Below the pieces are notes generated by a model. That model was given only the letters and a program-made list of their open reading frames with translations. It was not told the DNA's origin and made no database searches. A stretch of DNA of 64,000 bases. Source: Lepidodermella squamata. Lineage: Eukaryota > Gastrotricha. Made by a program: the position numbers and the translations under genes. The DNA is taken from contig JBLDXI010000054.1 of NCBI GenBank assembly GCA_047495785.1, forward strand, positions 3,534,001 to 3,598,000, given 5' to 3'. The number at the start of each line of letters is the position of its first letter. The first letter of the stretch is position 1. Positions 33,401-46,858 of the stretch are shown here, one piece after another.

Positions 33401-36205
33401 GTTTTGTAGCACTCAAGGTATATTAGCCACTGATGATGAGATTGTTTTCAATTAATAATGATATACCAATGCATTGTTATGAAGTTTACGCCACATAGCG
33501 TATGTCGACTCGTTGCTTTCTGATCGAAATGCATATAAAGCAAAACAATTGCTGAGGTTTATTGATCGCTGAAATACTTAACCGATTTCAGCTGCAGCCT
33601 TGCAATCATTGCTACATGAATGGTTAAAAAAACCGAAAGCAGTAAAAACGAAGAGAAAATAAAAAAGGTCTAGAAAAGTTCGTAGGGATACAATAAAAGT
33701 GCCAGAGTTGTTTCGAAATTTGAAGGTGTTGCGATCGGTAAAAACGAAGTACGTCTAATTAGAAAAAAATCCCATCATTGAATTATCGTTGTTTTTTACA
33801 ATATTTGAAAAGAAGGAAAAATTTTAAATAAAGATAATGGAACGCACAGATAATTTAGCATGATTAAATTAAGCCATTTGAATTTTTTTTGGGATGAAAA
33901 AGTCTGGAAATTATGGCATGTTCCGATATGTGGTGCATCGAAGCGTGTTCATTGCTATGATATCAGCGAAATATGTGATAAAAACGCACCCATCAAGACG
34001 TGAAAGCTATCACGAGCCTCTAGGCATGAGTGGTTTGGACGCAGCTAAACTCCTACTGTCAATGTTTGTTTTTAGCTTGAAAAATGAAATTCTTGTTTTC
34101 ATTGGGCGCGCAGAAGGTAGGAATTAGCCACACAGGTACGAATGGCGTCAAATAATTACTGTGTCAATCAAAGAGTTTTTACACCCTGTCAATAGAAATT
34201 TTGGTCTCTGATGAGATGGCCCATCATGAAGATGACGAATGCGCCGGAAAAAATACGGTCACTATAAGTCACCGCGATAGCAAAAAATTGGCGCGAAATT
34301 TTCTGAGCGCAAAAGTAACAATATTAGGCACCTAAATTGCCATGTTTTTATTGCGATTTACGAGCCGATAGCGACGCGTCGACGTGTGCGCTCAATGCTG
34401 AGAGAACCCGGTATTTAACATGGCGCCATACCGATTTTTTTAGAGAGCGCCATCAATGCACAGCGGCCTATTTGTTGCTCTATTATATACATACCCTACA
34501 CACCTATCTACTATTAATTTATTGAGCTGGGCCACTCGAGTGTCTGTTCGAGATTTCGCGCACAAATAGCCGCAACTTGGCTATGCGCATGTTATAAAAA
34601 GAAGAAACAAAAGCGCATAAATAATAATTATTATGACAGGACAGTGGTATGAAAATAATGAGCGACGATTCCCGGCCTCTGGCCGCCCCTTTTTACATGC
34701 TTGGTGTATAAGACAGATTTTTACTCTCATGAATACCTGTGTGTTATAGAGCAGAGACACGAAGCGCCGCAGAAAGGCACATCGGTATAGCCGGTGCAAA
34801 TTGGGTCATTAATCAATGGCAGCCAAGCGAGTATCATCTCCTTTTGCCAGCCTATGGCGCCTCAAAAGAAAGCAATTACCACCTGAGAGGCAAGATATGA
34901 TAACTATCGGCGATACCGATGCTTTTAAATATAGAGACAAGAGCGTTAAATTTAGGGAATTTACACGAAGTACAAACCTCTTGAAAGTACATGATAACAA
35001 TAATTACTTCTAGTGCTGGGTACTCGCAGAATATGTAAATCGGATGCAATAAGATCAAAGCATGCATCCGCGTATTTTCTATTAATATTAAAAAAATCAA
35101 TCTTTGTTATGTTTCAATTTTGATCGGTTGAAAATTCCATCGGTGCATTGAGATTTTTCGCTATTTTGCACAACAGGATATCGGCAGTTTTTCGGTATTT
35201 ACAAACAAGTATTTGATCAGACGAGATATCGCCGGAAATTGGTAAATATAATATATAATGTTGCCAACTGGTGGGCTGAGTTTGATGAGCCGATGTTATA
35301 AAACTCGATGATGTGGTAACAATAAAAAAAATAGCCGACATTTTGTTGTTTTACGAGCGCTGAAATTGTTCGCAGCAAAGTGGATGAGCAGACTATTTTA
35401 TGGTCCAACGAACGGCCTGCCGAAAGGTAGAATGTTTGTGTAAGATTATTTTTATTACATTAGCCCAGTCCGGTAAGAAGTCTCTCTTTTTCTGCCGCTC
35501 GATTATATCTAGAAAACCGTGTTCGCGGGCGGGGTAAAAGCAACACTCTGCTTTGTTGATGATGGGTAAATTACGGTTTGTAAATTGCCGAGCCGAGTTT
35601 AATACGCAGCCGATCACGCGCTATTTCAGCAGTTGCTTTCTGTACCATAACACTGATTTTCATCGCCCATTAAATAGCGCATGACTTTCGCCGATGTAAA
35701 AAGCAAACTGCTAACAATCACGCGTTGAAAATAAATCTTCCTCCTTAACATTTCTCGAGTTGTTGCTTGAACGTTTACCAATTTTCACATGTTTTTTACG
35801 TGACGAGGAGAAAAAAGACAAATTATTGAAGGTACAATCTGTTTTATTTTTTTCTTTCTTTCGGCCCTGAAAAAATTATCCCAATCAAATCCTTGACGGA
35901 ATACAGGCATCTTAGGCATCAATAATACTGGCGATACAAGATGCTCGCATCCGGTAGGGCGGCAAGCAAATTCTGGGCGTAGACTAAAGATTGTTGTAAT
36001 TACGAGAGTACTGAGATTCGATATTGGTAATAATAATGGCGATGTAAGAAAACGCGTTTGTAGATTATCTGTATTATTTTTTAGCGACGACAGTCAAAAA
36101 AAGATACGATTGAAATGCGAAGTGAAGAATAGCAAGTCATGTTGTCTTGCATTAGCGTTTTTAAATGAAAGATGTGACGTAAAATTAGGTCGGAGAACAT
36201 CGTGA
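30457..36205. other. Large gene-poor region, 5.7 kb
   Basis: This is the longest stretch without a supported gene. Open frames reach only about 115 codons and have no domains. The side next to 30456 should hold the promoter of the LRR/Ig gene, and the side next to 36206 the tubulin 3' UTR. Two copies of the dispersed GGGACGCTTT-type motif lie at 31136-31149 and 31171-31190. A CATCATCATCATC run occurs near 33285. No tRNA-like B box, rRNA or transposon terminal repeat was noticed. Confidence 0.5.
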
Positions 36206-37672
<1,467 letters not shown>

Positions 37673-37801
37673 GTTTGTGTGTGTTAGATAGAAGATAAAA
37701 TGTAAAAGATGAAATAAACTTTCTCTGTACTATACACAGCTATGCACAGTAAAACAGGCGAAAACGCGAACGCTAATGAAAAAGAAAAAACGGTATTAGG
37801 G

Positions 37802-37809
37802 TTTATATA
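37802..37809 (-). promoter_or_regulatory. TATA box of beta-tubulin
   Basis: TATATAAA on the minus strand lies 130 bp before the start codon, giving a 5' UTR of roughly 100 nt. Confidence 0.5.
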
Positions 37810-37818
37810 GGCTACCTC

Positions 37819-37826
37819 ATTTGCAT
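37819..37826. promoter_or_regulatory. Octamer motif ATTTGCAT near the tubulin promoter
   Basis: A perfect ATTTGCAT, the POU-domain factor consensus, lies 10 bp upstream of the tubulin TATA box. Proximity makes it a reasonable candidate site, though 8-base matches arise by chance. Confidence 0.35.
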
Positions 37827-38421
37827 ATCGCTCATTAAAACCTAGCAACGCCGAGCATGGGCGGGAAAAGCTATTTTTAGTAACATAACATTAAAGTGTG
37901 ACGAACAGTTGCTGCGCCGTTTGCATTGTTTACTTGGCGCGAAGTCGATCGCGCATTAAAGCTCGTGTGCTCGAGAGAGAGGGAGAAAACGAGGTCGACA
38001 AGAGAGAACATGGAATGTACGGTCTCGAGGGAGCGGCGCGTGCGCTCATAAACAGGAGCAGAAGGCATGACAACACTCATCGCGCAATATAATCCCGGTT
38101 CATCCATCGGCTTGTGGGCTTGTGTGTTATGATTAAGTCGAAAAGCCAAAGCAACGGCAATTCAAATGCCATCAAAGAAAGTGATACTTACGCAGCCGAC
38201 GTGACGACGCTTGCATTCATTATTAAACCAGCCGCCTCAAGAAATCGGAAAATCAAATTGCTATGAGCCGCGAAAACGCTAATGTGATGACGTCATGAAA
38301 TAAAAGACAATCATTCAGAGTTTTAAATTTTATTAGTCACGCAAAAATAATACCAATATTTTTATTAATTATGAGCATCTTCAATTATGTGTGTTTAAAA
38401 GAGCTATTATTTTTTGATGAT
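37827..38421. other. Tubulin upstream region
   Basis: It contains a GA-rich run (GAGAGAGAGGGAGAAAACGAG) near 37973-37993, which could be a GAGA-type promoter element. No coding sequence is supported. Confidence 0.4.
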
Positions 38422-39730
38422 TTATACAGATGTTTGCGAGGTAATAACCGTCGACGCTGACGTTGTGGCAGCCGGTGCTGTTGCCGAGCGGTTCATGCGT
38501 CGGCGACTCCGCCGCTTGGCCAATATCGTCATCCAAGATGGTTGCTTGCCTTTAAAATCGATACTGTCACGTGTTAGCCAAAACACGAGGCAGGACAAGA
38601 AAACACACAGGACAAAAATGCTGATCAACATCGTCCAAATCCAGCCGCGAGACAAATTTTTATCGGCAGCTGAAACATCTTCTTCCGTGCCGAGCCAAAT
38701 GTGAGTGTAGTCTTTCCAGTTGGCCTTTGCCAACACGTCGACGGTCGAGTTGCCGTTACCCGCCCAAAATTGCGTCGGCGCCGATTTTTCCATCAGATTT
38801 TTAATAACAACAAAACCAGACCAAGAGCCGTTGCCTGGGTACTCGATCAAATGCGTCCATCGCGTAATGTTTCGGCGTGATTTTTGTTCGAAGCTTATCG
38901 CATCGCCAAACCAGCACGCCTGGCCGCGGTGGGCGTGTAAATTCCAGGTAACGTTGATAACACTTCGCGGGTTCGCTAGATTAATGCTCGAACCCAACCA
39001 GTGAGACCGGTAAATTCCGAGCCCGGCGTCCGAAATCACCTGACCCCGCCAGATGGAGACGATTTTGTGTGAGGTTTTCAGTCGAAAAATTAAGTGATGA
39101 AACGAGTAAGAAGAGCTGTCTGTGTACTCGCCGGGGAAAAGCTTGTTTAATGGCGCCATTTTTGCCCACTCATGATGAACTTCGATTTGGAGATCACTAG
39201 CAGACGATGAATTTCCTAAATCGAAAAGCGGTGCAGAAAATTCCGATACGTGTTTTATTTCCGAATGCCTGACGTTCGGGAGAGTAAAATTGGCTATAAA
39301 ATAAAGATTAATCATGTATGCAAATTACAAAATTATGGTTTAAATTACGCGAAACGATTGTGCCATTGTTGACGTTAGTTACGTGAAAATCTGGAAGCGT
39401 TTCATTTCCTTGCGTAAAATTCGACTTGGAGATTTCAACGTGAATGGCCTGAAGCGCCTGAAGCGCCTCAGGTACCAAAGCGGCTAGAAGAATCAAGTTC
39501 ATTTGGCTGTAGTCAGGCATAGGATGCGTGCAACCGTATTTTTCAGGCACAGTCGACGCGATGATTTCATTTCGCTGTTTTTCCGGCATCGCCTCGCTGA
39601 TTTTAAGCAGAGAGTCGTTTGTCTGAAGGTCGAATTCATTGTGCGACTGGTCACTGGAGACCGAAGATGAGCCGATAACAACGGTAATTAACAAACAGAT
39701 GTTGAAGAACACCATCGTTTTACGTTTCAT
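38422..39730 (-). CDS. Orphan type I membrane glycoprotein (2 exons)
   Basis: Exons 39730-39349 and 39293-38422 with a 55-bp intron encode 417 aa. The Met at 39730 gives a signal peptide (MVFFNICLLITVVIGSSSV after a basic start). The frame is also open to an earlier Met at 39826, so the start is not fixed. The ectodomain of about 320 residues has many NxS/T sites and few cysteines, with a Trp-rich part (ITRWTHLIEYPGNGSWSGF, QFWAGNGNST). One membrane helix (WIWTMLISIFVLCVFLSCLVF) is followed by a basic cytoplasmic tail (KRRSRRRMNRS) and a Thr/Ser/Ala-rich end. I recognise no domain. It may be a lineage-specific surface protein. Confidence 0.72.
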
Positions 39731-41012
39731 TATTATTTCATGATGGCACATTTTCATGTAAAAACAGACAATTATTGTGGGAATAAAAAACGACGATGCC
39801 CGCTGATAATTTCTATGTGTTTTCACTATTATTTTTCTTTACGTTGGGGCTTATGGCTGGTTGTAAAAATAATTCATTGACTTCTGTTGAATTTGGCACG
39901 CGAGCGTCTAGAGCACGTGTTTTTCTGGTGTGTAACCATCAGAGTTCAAGAATTAACCTAAAAATAGACCGATAATTAGGCGACAATGACGAAAGTGTAA
40001 CACGTCGCGCCTCCCAGTTTTTTTCTCTTGATTTTTTCCCCTAAAAGCCAGACAGAAAACGGACCCCATCCAATCAGCCAATGTGACCCCATCCTATCAG
40101 CCAGTGCCGCTATATTTACAACATCCAATTGGCCCAGACCAGGATTGTATTTCAAATACAAAAAAGACATTTTCCGTCCAAAAAATATGAAGGTACTATC
40201 AAAAAAATATTACACGAAGCCCCAAGGTAAAACTGTGGATTAGTCCAATATCTCAAAAACTGTCGATATTCCAAAAAATGTATGTAGAAGTGGGGCGTTT
40301 TTTTACCAGCGGAGAATTTTAAAGAACATCGATGCGAGAGGAGGTGTCTAAAATTAAATCGAAATTATTACACCAGAGAGCCAGAACAACAGGTCCGATT
40401 CTCCTTTCGCAGACGTTGAATTGATTAGTTTTATGATGGATGACATTTTTTAGGCCCTGTTAGATTCGCCTAAACCTGGAAGCCCATTATTAGAATGTCA
40501 GAGTCCTAGAGCTAATCGACTGTCAATTTCCGCAGCATTTTTTAATTTACGAAAGTTTTACACATTTTATAGATATAGCTTCCCCTAGAGTACTTCGTTT
40601 CCTGATACAAGTTCGGCAAGCTCGACGTCGGCTATAAGTTGCCTTTCATTACAATTAAAGCTCATTAAAATTGTTCGAACCTCGGCTTTTTGCCTGGTAG
40701 TTCAACAGTTGGGTTACTTGTTTAATTGTTCATGTTTTATCAACTGCTGCAACTTATAATTTAGGATCTCCTTTGCCTCGTTCTAAGGAGGCACCGCGTC
40801 ATCGACATTGCCGACAGGTGGACCGATGGAAATCTCGGCTATAACAGTGACTTCGTCCGGCTGTGTTACGCAACTTTTTCCAACATCATATTACCCAGCG
40901 CGTGCCGTCGCAAAAAACGCGTGCCGCCCAGAATTGCGCGGCGGCAAATGAAATTCAAAAAAATTTATTTCATTTAAATTGTTTCTTTTACGCGAATTAT
41001 ATCGATTTTCAA
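39731..41012. other. Intergenic region between divergent genes
   Basis: It lies between the 5' ends of the orphan membrane protein (-) and the chitin-binding protein (+), so both promoters should be here. A dispersed motif copy (TGGGGCGTTTTTTT) starts at 40291. No gene is supported. Confidence 0.45.
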
Positions 41013-42322
41013 ATGTTTCAATTCGCCACTTTTGCCGCTTTGGCAACTGCCCTGGTCTTGCCACTGAGCGCCATCGACCCAAACGCCCTTTGCCGGGAGG
41101 TCGAGGAACGCCGCAACCACAAGGACGTCTACCCGAACCAAGAAGACTGTCACATCTACTACCAGGTTTGTTCATGCCCTATTCAATCAACCCAGCTAAA
41201 ACGCTCTATTCATTTCAGTGTTACTATTCGAGCAATACTGATGCCATCGGATTCGTTCGCCGTTGCAAAGATGGCCAATTTTTCGACGCGTCATCGCTCG
41301 GCTGCGTTCAAGAAGGCCCAGTCCCATGCACCCGTCTGCACGAACTGACCTCTGACCGCGCCCGCCTCACCGAAACCAGCTGCCGTGACACCTTCGGCAA
41401 CATTCTGTCGATCGTACCCGGCCACCGCGATCAGTTCAAACTGCACGAAATGACGCTGCCCTGCCCGAACGGCCGCCCCTTCGATCTCGACCTGTGCCAA
41501 TGCGATACGACTGATCTCGAAGCCGGCCCGAACCCGAAGAAGCAGTGCCAGTTGTGGATGCCTTTCGACGAAGATCTCCTCGACCACTCATACGAACGCT
41601 ACCTCACCTTCCCAACGGGTGACGCTGCTGTCGACCCGGTCAACTTCTTCAACGGCGAGGCTTCGTTGCGCGTCAACCATGGCCGTCTTCGCGTCCAGGG
41701 CCTCAAATCCCTGCCTCAGACCGAGAACGGCTTGCCGAGCTCTGCTTCGTGGTGCTTTTTCTTCCGGTTAGTTTTTGATAGATTAAATTATTTGAAAATG
41801 TGAATTTATTTATTAATTTAGTTGCGAGGGATCTCATTCGCACGATTGCCTGCACGAGGGCGGTATTCTGTCGAACAGCAAGGACCAGGCGCTCACCGAT
41901 TTCACGATCGTTGCCGCCGTTCGCCCGAACAACAAGCTGGACATCCGCCTCGGCACCGAGCCCCATCACACCTCGGTGACTGTTCCGATCAACTGGAAAC
42001 AGGCTGGCTGGAACCACGTCTGCGTTGTCCTCGAAGGTCAAGATCTCCGCGTTTACGTCAACTCGGTATGAATTCTTTATTAAGATGGATTTTTAATCGA
42101 AAACCTTTCGCAATATAGGAAATGGTTAAGACCCAGCAGTTGCAAGGTCACATGGCGACTAGCCACCAGCCCTACGTTATTGGCTCGGACCGTGCCTATG
42201 GCAACTTTATCGGTAACATCGACGATGTCCTCGCCTGCTCTCACGCGCTGACTGAAGATGAAATTCGAGCTCTGTACAACGGCGATCACGACGCCCTTCG
42301 CCGTGAGGGTCTTTTCCCTTAA
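41013..42322 (+). CDS. Pif/BMSP-like protein: chitin-binding domain plus LamG-like domain (4 exons)
   Basis: Exons 41013-41165, 41219-41766, 41822-42065 and 42119-42322 (introns 53, 55 and 53 bp) encode 382 aa. The chosen Met opens a signal peptide (MFQFATFAALATALVLPLSA). A six-cysteine peritrophin-A chitin-binding domain follows (CREVEE, EDCHIYYQCYY, RRCKDGQFFDASSLGC). After a second Cys-rich segment (CQCDTTDLEAG) comes a concanavalin/LamG-like fold, opening with CQLWMPFDEDLLDHS and closing with GNIDDVLACSHALTEDEI. This domain pairing is that of Pif/BMSP shell-matrix proteins and their ecdysozoan relatives, but without a von Willebrand A domain. A secreted protein bound to cuticular chitin is the likely role. 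Exon sequence is GC-rich against its flanks, suggesting strong expression. Confidence 0.82.
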
Positions 42323-42401
42323 AATACTGTCATCTACAAACACTCTCCCCTTGCGTGAATATTATTTATTTTGACAGCTGAAATTTCAAACTATATGAAA
42401 T

Positions 42402-42407
42402 AATAAA
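42402..42407 (+). terminator. Poly(A) signal of the Pif-like gene
   Basis: AATAAA 80 bp after the stop codon. The opposing signal for the lipase gene is about 40 bp further on, so the two genes converge with little spacer. Confidence 0.55.
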
Positions 42408-42444
42408 ATTTACAAAAGTCAGCCATGTATAATTAAATTATAGC

Positions 42445-42450
42445 TTTATT
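42445..42450 (-). terminator. Poly(A) signal of the first lipase gene
   Basis: TTTATT reads AATAAA on the minus strand, about 175 bp beyond the stop codon of the lipase that ends at 42624. Confidence 0.45.
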
Positions 42451-42623
42451 TTTCGTAAACATTGAGTGCATTTTGGAAAAATCAATTCGTGTCATGTTTA
42501 AATGGAAACAGATAAAATCGGTTTAAAACCGTCTCAATATAGATTAAAGCGATGGAAAATTGATAAAATTTAGAAAGTTCTGTCAACATAATATTTTGAA
42601 AGTCTAATATAATGTCGCGATGC

Positions 42624-43628
42624 TTAGCAATGAGCATTAATCCAATCGATAACGTCCTTCATAAATTGCTCTTTAACACCTTCCGGCTCACTGCGCAGCA
42701 CGTGATAGGCACCCTTGTACAGCTTGAAAGTTTTGTCTTTGCTGCCAGCCAGATCGAACAACTTCTGGCTGCCGGAAATCGGGCACAAATGGTCGCAATC
42801 GCCGTGGCAAACGAGTAACGGAACCGAGAGCGATTTCGCGTTTTCAAATACCGAAATTTGAGTATCCATCGAGGCCTTGCCAAACAGGGCATTAGCCATG
42901 CCGTGGTGGACCAGCGGATCGGCGTCGTAGCTTTCAACAACCGACTTGTCCCGAGAAACTGTTTTCGGGTCGACCTTTGAAATTGGTAGCAAATAGAACG
43001 GCCAATAAATTCCTAAATAATAGCCGAGAGTCACCTGTAGAAAAAAATCATCAATTTTCAAGTTTAAAATTTTGAAAATCGATAATTTACCACCCAGTTG
43101 GGGACATAATCAGGAATTGCGAGAAAAGCCGATTCCGTAATCAAACCATCGGTAAAATGCTGGACCTTCTCCAGTAATTTCAAAGAGATTAATCCACCCT
43201 AAAAAAATTCAAATCGAATTTCGGCTAATTTTCCTTAATTTTTCGAACTCACCATCGAGTGGCCATAAATGAACACCTTTTTACCCGGAAATTGCTTCAT
43301 GGTATCCTCGATATGTTGCTTGGCAGGAATTGTAAAAACGTCATAAGTAGGAACCCAGGCTCGATAGCCACTGCTTTTTCCATGCCCAACTAAAACATCA
43401 TTTTGTTCAATCAAAAAATTTTAAAATTAAAATCAAAATACCATGATCATGTCCGAAAACGTAAAAATTGCTGTCAGTCAACTTCTGAAAGACTTCGTCG
43501 TATCGGCCAATGTGTTCGCCATAACCGTGGCAAATAAATATTAGCGCTTTAGGGTCGTTTTTCGGCTTCAGGTGGCGGCAGAAAATTTTCTCGCCATTAT
43601 ACTCTTTGACTGTGTCTTCGAATTGCAT
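42624..43628 (-). CDS. MGLL: Monoacylglycerol lipase-like hydrolase, copy 1 (4 exons)
   Basis: Exons 43628-43442, 43389-43253, 43198-43091 and 43034-42624 (introns 52, 54 and 56 bp) encode 280 aa. It is an alpha/beta hydrolase of the monoglyceride lipase group. The oxyanion-hole segment is HGYGEHIGRY, the nucleophile lies in GHSMGG built across an exon junction, the acid in HGDCDHLCP and the histidine in YKGAYHVLRSE. MGLL releases free fatty acid and glycerol from monoacylglycerols, including the endocannabinoid 2-AG in animals. No signal peptide is seen, so it is cytosolic or membrane-associated through its lid. It is the last of three tandem copies in transcription order. All catalytic residues are present. 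Confidence 0.9.
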
Positions 43629-43812
43629 GGTTATAAAAGTCGTCTAAAAGTCGAGACGAGAAAAAACTATTAAATTATGCATTGTATTTAAAGCAGCAGG
43701 TTTACGAATTATCATAATATTATAAAAAATAAAAAGCAACAAATGAGTACGAGTGCTTTGGTGGCAAGAATGTTTGGTGCTGAAAAAATTGGGCGGTTAT
43801 AAAAAAACAATG

Positions 43813-44819
43813 TCAACAGTGAGCATTAAGCCAGTCATGCAAATCCTTGACGAAATCGTCGCGTATGCCGACAGATTCACCGTGCAAAACGTGAAAGGCG
43901 CCTTTGAACTCTTTGAATTTTTTATCATCGCTCCCGAAAATTCCGAAAAGTTCCTTGCTCTTCGAAATCGGACACAGCCCGTCAAGTTCACCGTGAGCTA
44001 AAAATATCGGTAGTTTGAACTCGGCAGCCTTGCGGAAAACTTCGTCACGAGTGTCAAGAGAAGCTTTCAGAACGCAAGCTGGGATCATGCCGTGATAAAC
44101 CAAAGGGTCAGTTCGGTAGCTCGTACATAGCTCTTTGACATGAGACAGCAGGTCAGGGTCGACCTTAGAAACGGGCATCGATTGAGTCGCGCAGTGCGAC
44201 CCCAAAAACCGCCCGAAAGAAACCTTCAGCCAACAAAAATACCGAAGGCTTTTCATTATTGACTGAACTTACGACCCATCCGGGTATATTATCAGGGGAT
44301 CCGAGAAACGGGCCCTCTAACACGAGCCCGTCAACCAGCTTCGGTTGATCCACCAGCAATTTTAAAGACATTAATCCACCCTAAAATTTCCTAATTTATT
44401 TAAATTAATGGGAATAAATCCTGTTTTTACCATTGAGTGGCCGTATAGAAATAATTTCTTATTCGGAAAATTTTTCCTAGCCTCCTCAATATGCAGCTTG
44501 ACTGGAATGGTAACCATGTCGAAATTAGATATCCAGCCTTTTTTACCCGTGCTTTTACCATGACCAGCTTTATAAATTAAAGCCAATTACAGATATTCTC
44601 AATTTTTTTTTGTAAATTACCATGATCATGTCCGAATACGTAGTAGCCTTGGGAAGTCAAATCCTCGAAGACTTCATCGTACCTGCCAATGTGCTCACCA
44701 TAACCATGGCTCAGGAAAATCAGCGCTTTAGGTTCAGTGCCATTTTTCGGCTTCAAATGCCGACAGAAAATTTTCTCGCCATTCAACTCTTTGACTGAAT
44801 CCTCGAAATTCAAAGCCAT
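43813..44819 (-). CDS. MGLL: Monoacylglycerol lipase-like hydrolase, copy 2 (4 exons)
   Basis: Exons 44819-44621, 44567-44431, 44380-44273 and 44223-43813 (introns 53, 50 and 49 bp) encode 284 aa. The catalytic set is intact: HGYGEHIGRY, GHSMGG, the Asp in HGELDGLCP and the His in FKGAFHVLHGE. Exons 2-4 have exactly the lengths of copies 1 and 3 (137, 108 and 411 bp), which confirms the splice joins. Only 184 bp separate its stop codon from the start codon of copy 1, so the promoter of copy 1 must be very short or the two share a transcript. It is most like copy 1 (both start with FEDxVKExNGEKIFCRHLKPKN), suggesting that this was the later duplication. Confidence 0.9.
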
Positions 44820-44945
44820 TTAATACTGTCTAAATCAATCGAAATTCGAATACATCAAGTACTCCAACTAAGTTTATTATAGCGTTAAAATAGAATTCAA
44901 GCACAGTGAAAAATAGAGTGAAAAAAACTAGATTCGGAGATCAAG

Positions 44946-45979
44946 TTAACAACGAGAATTAAGCCAGTCGATCACAATGCAATAAAGTTCCTCTTTGATG
45001 CCATCGGGCTCACAGCGCAGGGTATGATAACCCCCATTAAAAGTTTTGAAAATTTTGTCCTCGGCACCGACTAGATTGAAAAATTCTTGGCTCTTCGGTT
45101 TTGGGCAAATGCGATCTTTGTCACCGACTAGAATGAGAATTGGATTGCACAGGGTTTTCGCTGTATCAAACGCTTCCAAATGCGCTTCAGAAGCTGATTT
45201 CACCATTCGAAATCGCGGAAAACCACGCCCGGCTAATTCGTCCTTTTCAAGGCTTCGTATAACCTTTTTATCTCGGGTAGCCAGATTCCAACGAATTGAG
45301 CCCATGGGCAGGCTGTGTGTCAACGGGTTCGACCCCATAAACGAGCCGATTGAGATCTAACAAAAAACATCATTTTTTAAGCTCCTGTATTGCTAGTAGC
45401 ATCATTAGCATACCATCCAAGATGGGAATAAATCAGGAAACGCAAAAAACGGGCTCTCCAGTATTATGCCATGGATAAGTTGAGGATAACGCGCCGAAAG
45501 CAATACTGACGCTAGTCCACCCTAAAAAATCGATGAAACTAGATTCTATAGAAAAAAATTATATGGCATTTCTGACATACCAACGAGTGCCCATAGATAA
45601 AGACTTTCTTGCCCGGAAATTGTTCAGCTGTCTCTTTGATGTGCTCAACGGTCGGAGCGATGAGTACGTCGTAATTGGGTATCCAAAGTCTGTCACCACT
45701 GCTCTTGCCATGACCCACTGGCGAATTCAAAATTGATAATAAAAGTAGGATGTGGGACTATGAAATTAACTCACCGAAATCTTGTCCGAAAACGTAGTAG
45801 TTTTCAGCACGCAGTTGAGCGAATAATTCATCGTACCGTCCGATGTGTTCGCCAAAGCCGTGGCATATGCAGACCAGAGCCTTAGGGTCACTATTCATCG
45901 GCTTCACATGACGGCAAAATATCTGACTATTCGCGAGGTCTTTGGTGACGTGCAGCTCTACGACGTCCTCATCTCCCAT
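44946..45979 (-). CDS. MGLL: Monoacylglycerol lipase-like hydrolase, copy 3 (4 exons)
   Basis: Exons 45979-45775, 45717-45581, 45521-45414 and 45356-44946 (introns 57, 59 and 57 bp) encode 286 aa. It has HGFGEHIGRY, GHSLGG as the nucleophile motif (GHSMGG in the others), the Asp in VGDKDRICP and the His in FNGGYHTLRCE. It is the most diverged of the three, especially around the lid (residues 150-200), where the others read VSKVDP and this one reads PMGSIRWN. Substrate range may therefore differ. Exons 2-4 are again 137, 108 and 411 bp. It is first in transcription order, with 126 bp between its stop codon and the start codon of copy 2. Confidence 0.88.
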
Positions 45980-46858
45980 CTTGTCAAAACCCTAAATTTA
46001 GAGATAATTTATAAAATCAAGCGAAGTCTGATGTAAATGAAATTTCGAATTTCTAAAGGAATTCGCATAGGGATTCTGAACCCTGAAGATGAATCAGAAA
46101 GCAACAGAATGCCGTTAGCTTGATGCGAGAATTTGCCGTTCGTATGTGCTGTTGAATGATCTTTATCTGCCTAGCAAACAGTTGATGTTTTAGAAACGTC
46201 TCGCCAGTGCCGTCTTGTACAAGATGCAGCGACTTCCCAACTAGTTAAATATTGATTCAATCGAGTTTCTTAAAAATTCTAAGAAAACAAAAGGAAGCTT
46301 GCTATTAGACGAACTCCACAATTTTTATTACAATTAAGAACAAGAGGACAAATGTTGCAAATAGTAGCTCATCGAAATAAAAGCCAGCAAATTCAGAAAA
46401 TTTTCTTTCAATGCGTATATACAAACATTAGTTTCTGCATCTCGCTAAAAATGATATTATGTACGATCAAGTTATGACGTAAAACACGGCTTCTGGATCA
46501 AAAATAAGTTATTAATGATATTATAACGCTACTTCGCTTCTAAATCTGAAAGTTTGCGAGGGTAAGGGTTTTGACACGCATTAATTACGCATATTTCAAT
46601 CGACAAAGATTAAAGGAAGAGTTATTAAAAGTCACCGCGATGTCCTAGCTTTGCACATCACAATTCACAACACGTAATTTTCAACAAACAAATAGATAGG
46701 GTAGGGCTGAACAATATTGCCAAGGAATGAATGTTTCATGAAGCTCGAGGTTACACGTTTAAAAATTATGTACACCCATTTCGAAGCCAACGGTATGAGA
46801 AATCCGCGCAAGAATGAACTAATAGCCGACTAGGTTTCAGAAATCGAATTTATAGCTT
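45980..46858. other. Intergenic region
   Basis: Upstream of the lipase array and downstream of the small membrane-protein gene. A minus-strand AATAAA lies near 46321, which may end the transcript from 47230. No gene is seen. Confidence 0.4.

Noticed and set aside
45327-45345. GGTTCGA-type sequence resembling a tRNA B box
   Set aside because: It lies within a lipase exon (reverse of GGGTCGAACCCG) and no cloverleaf can be built around it. Similar matches at 10910 and 13108 also lack paired stems.
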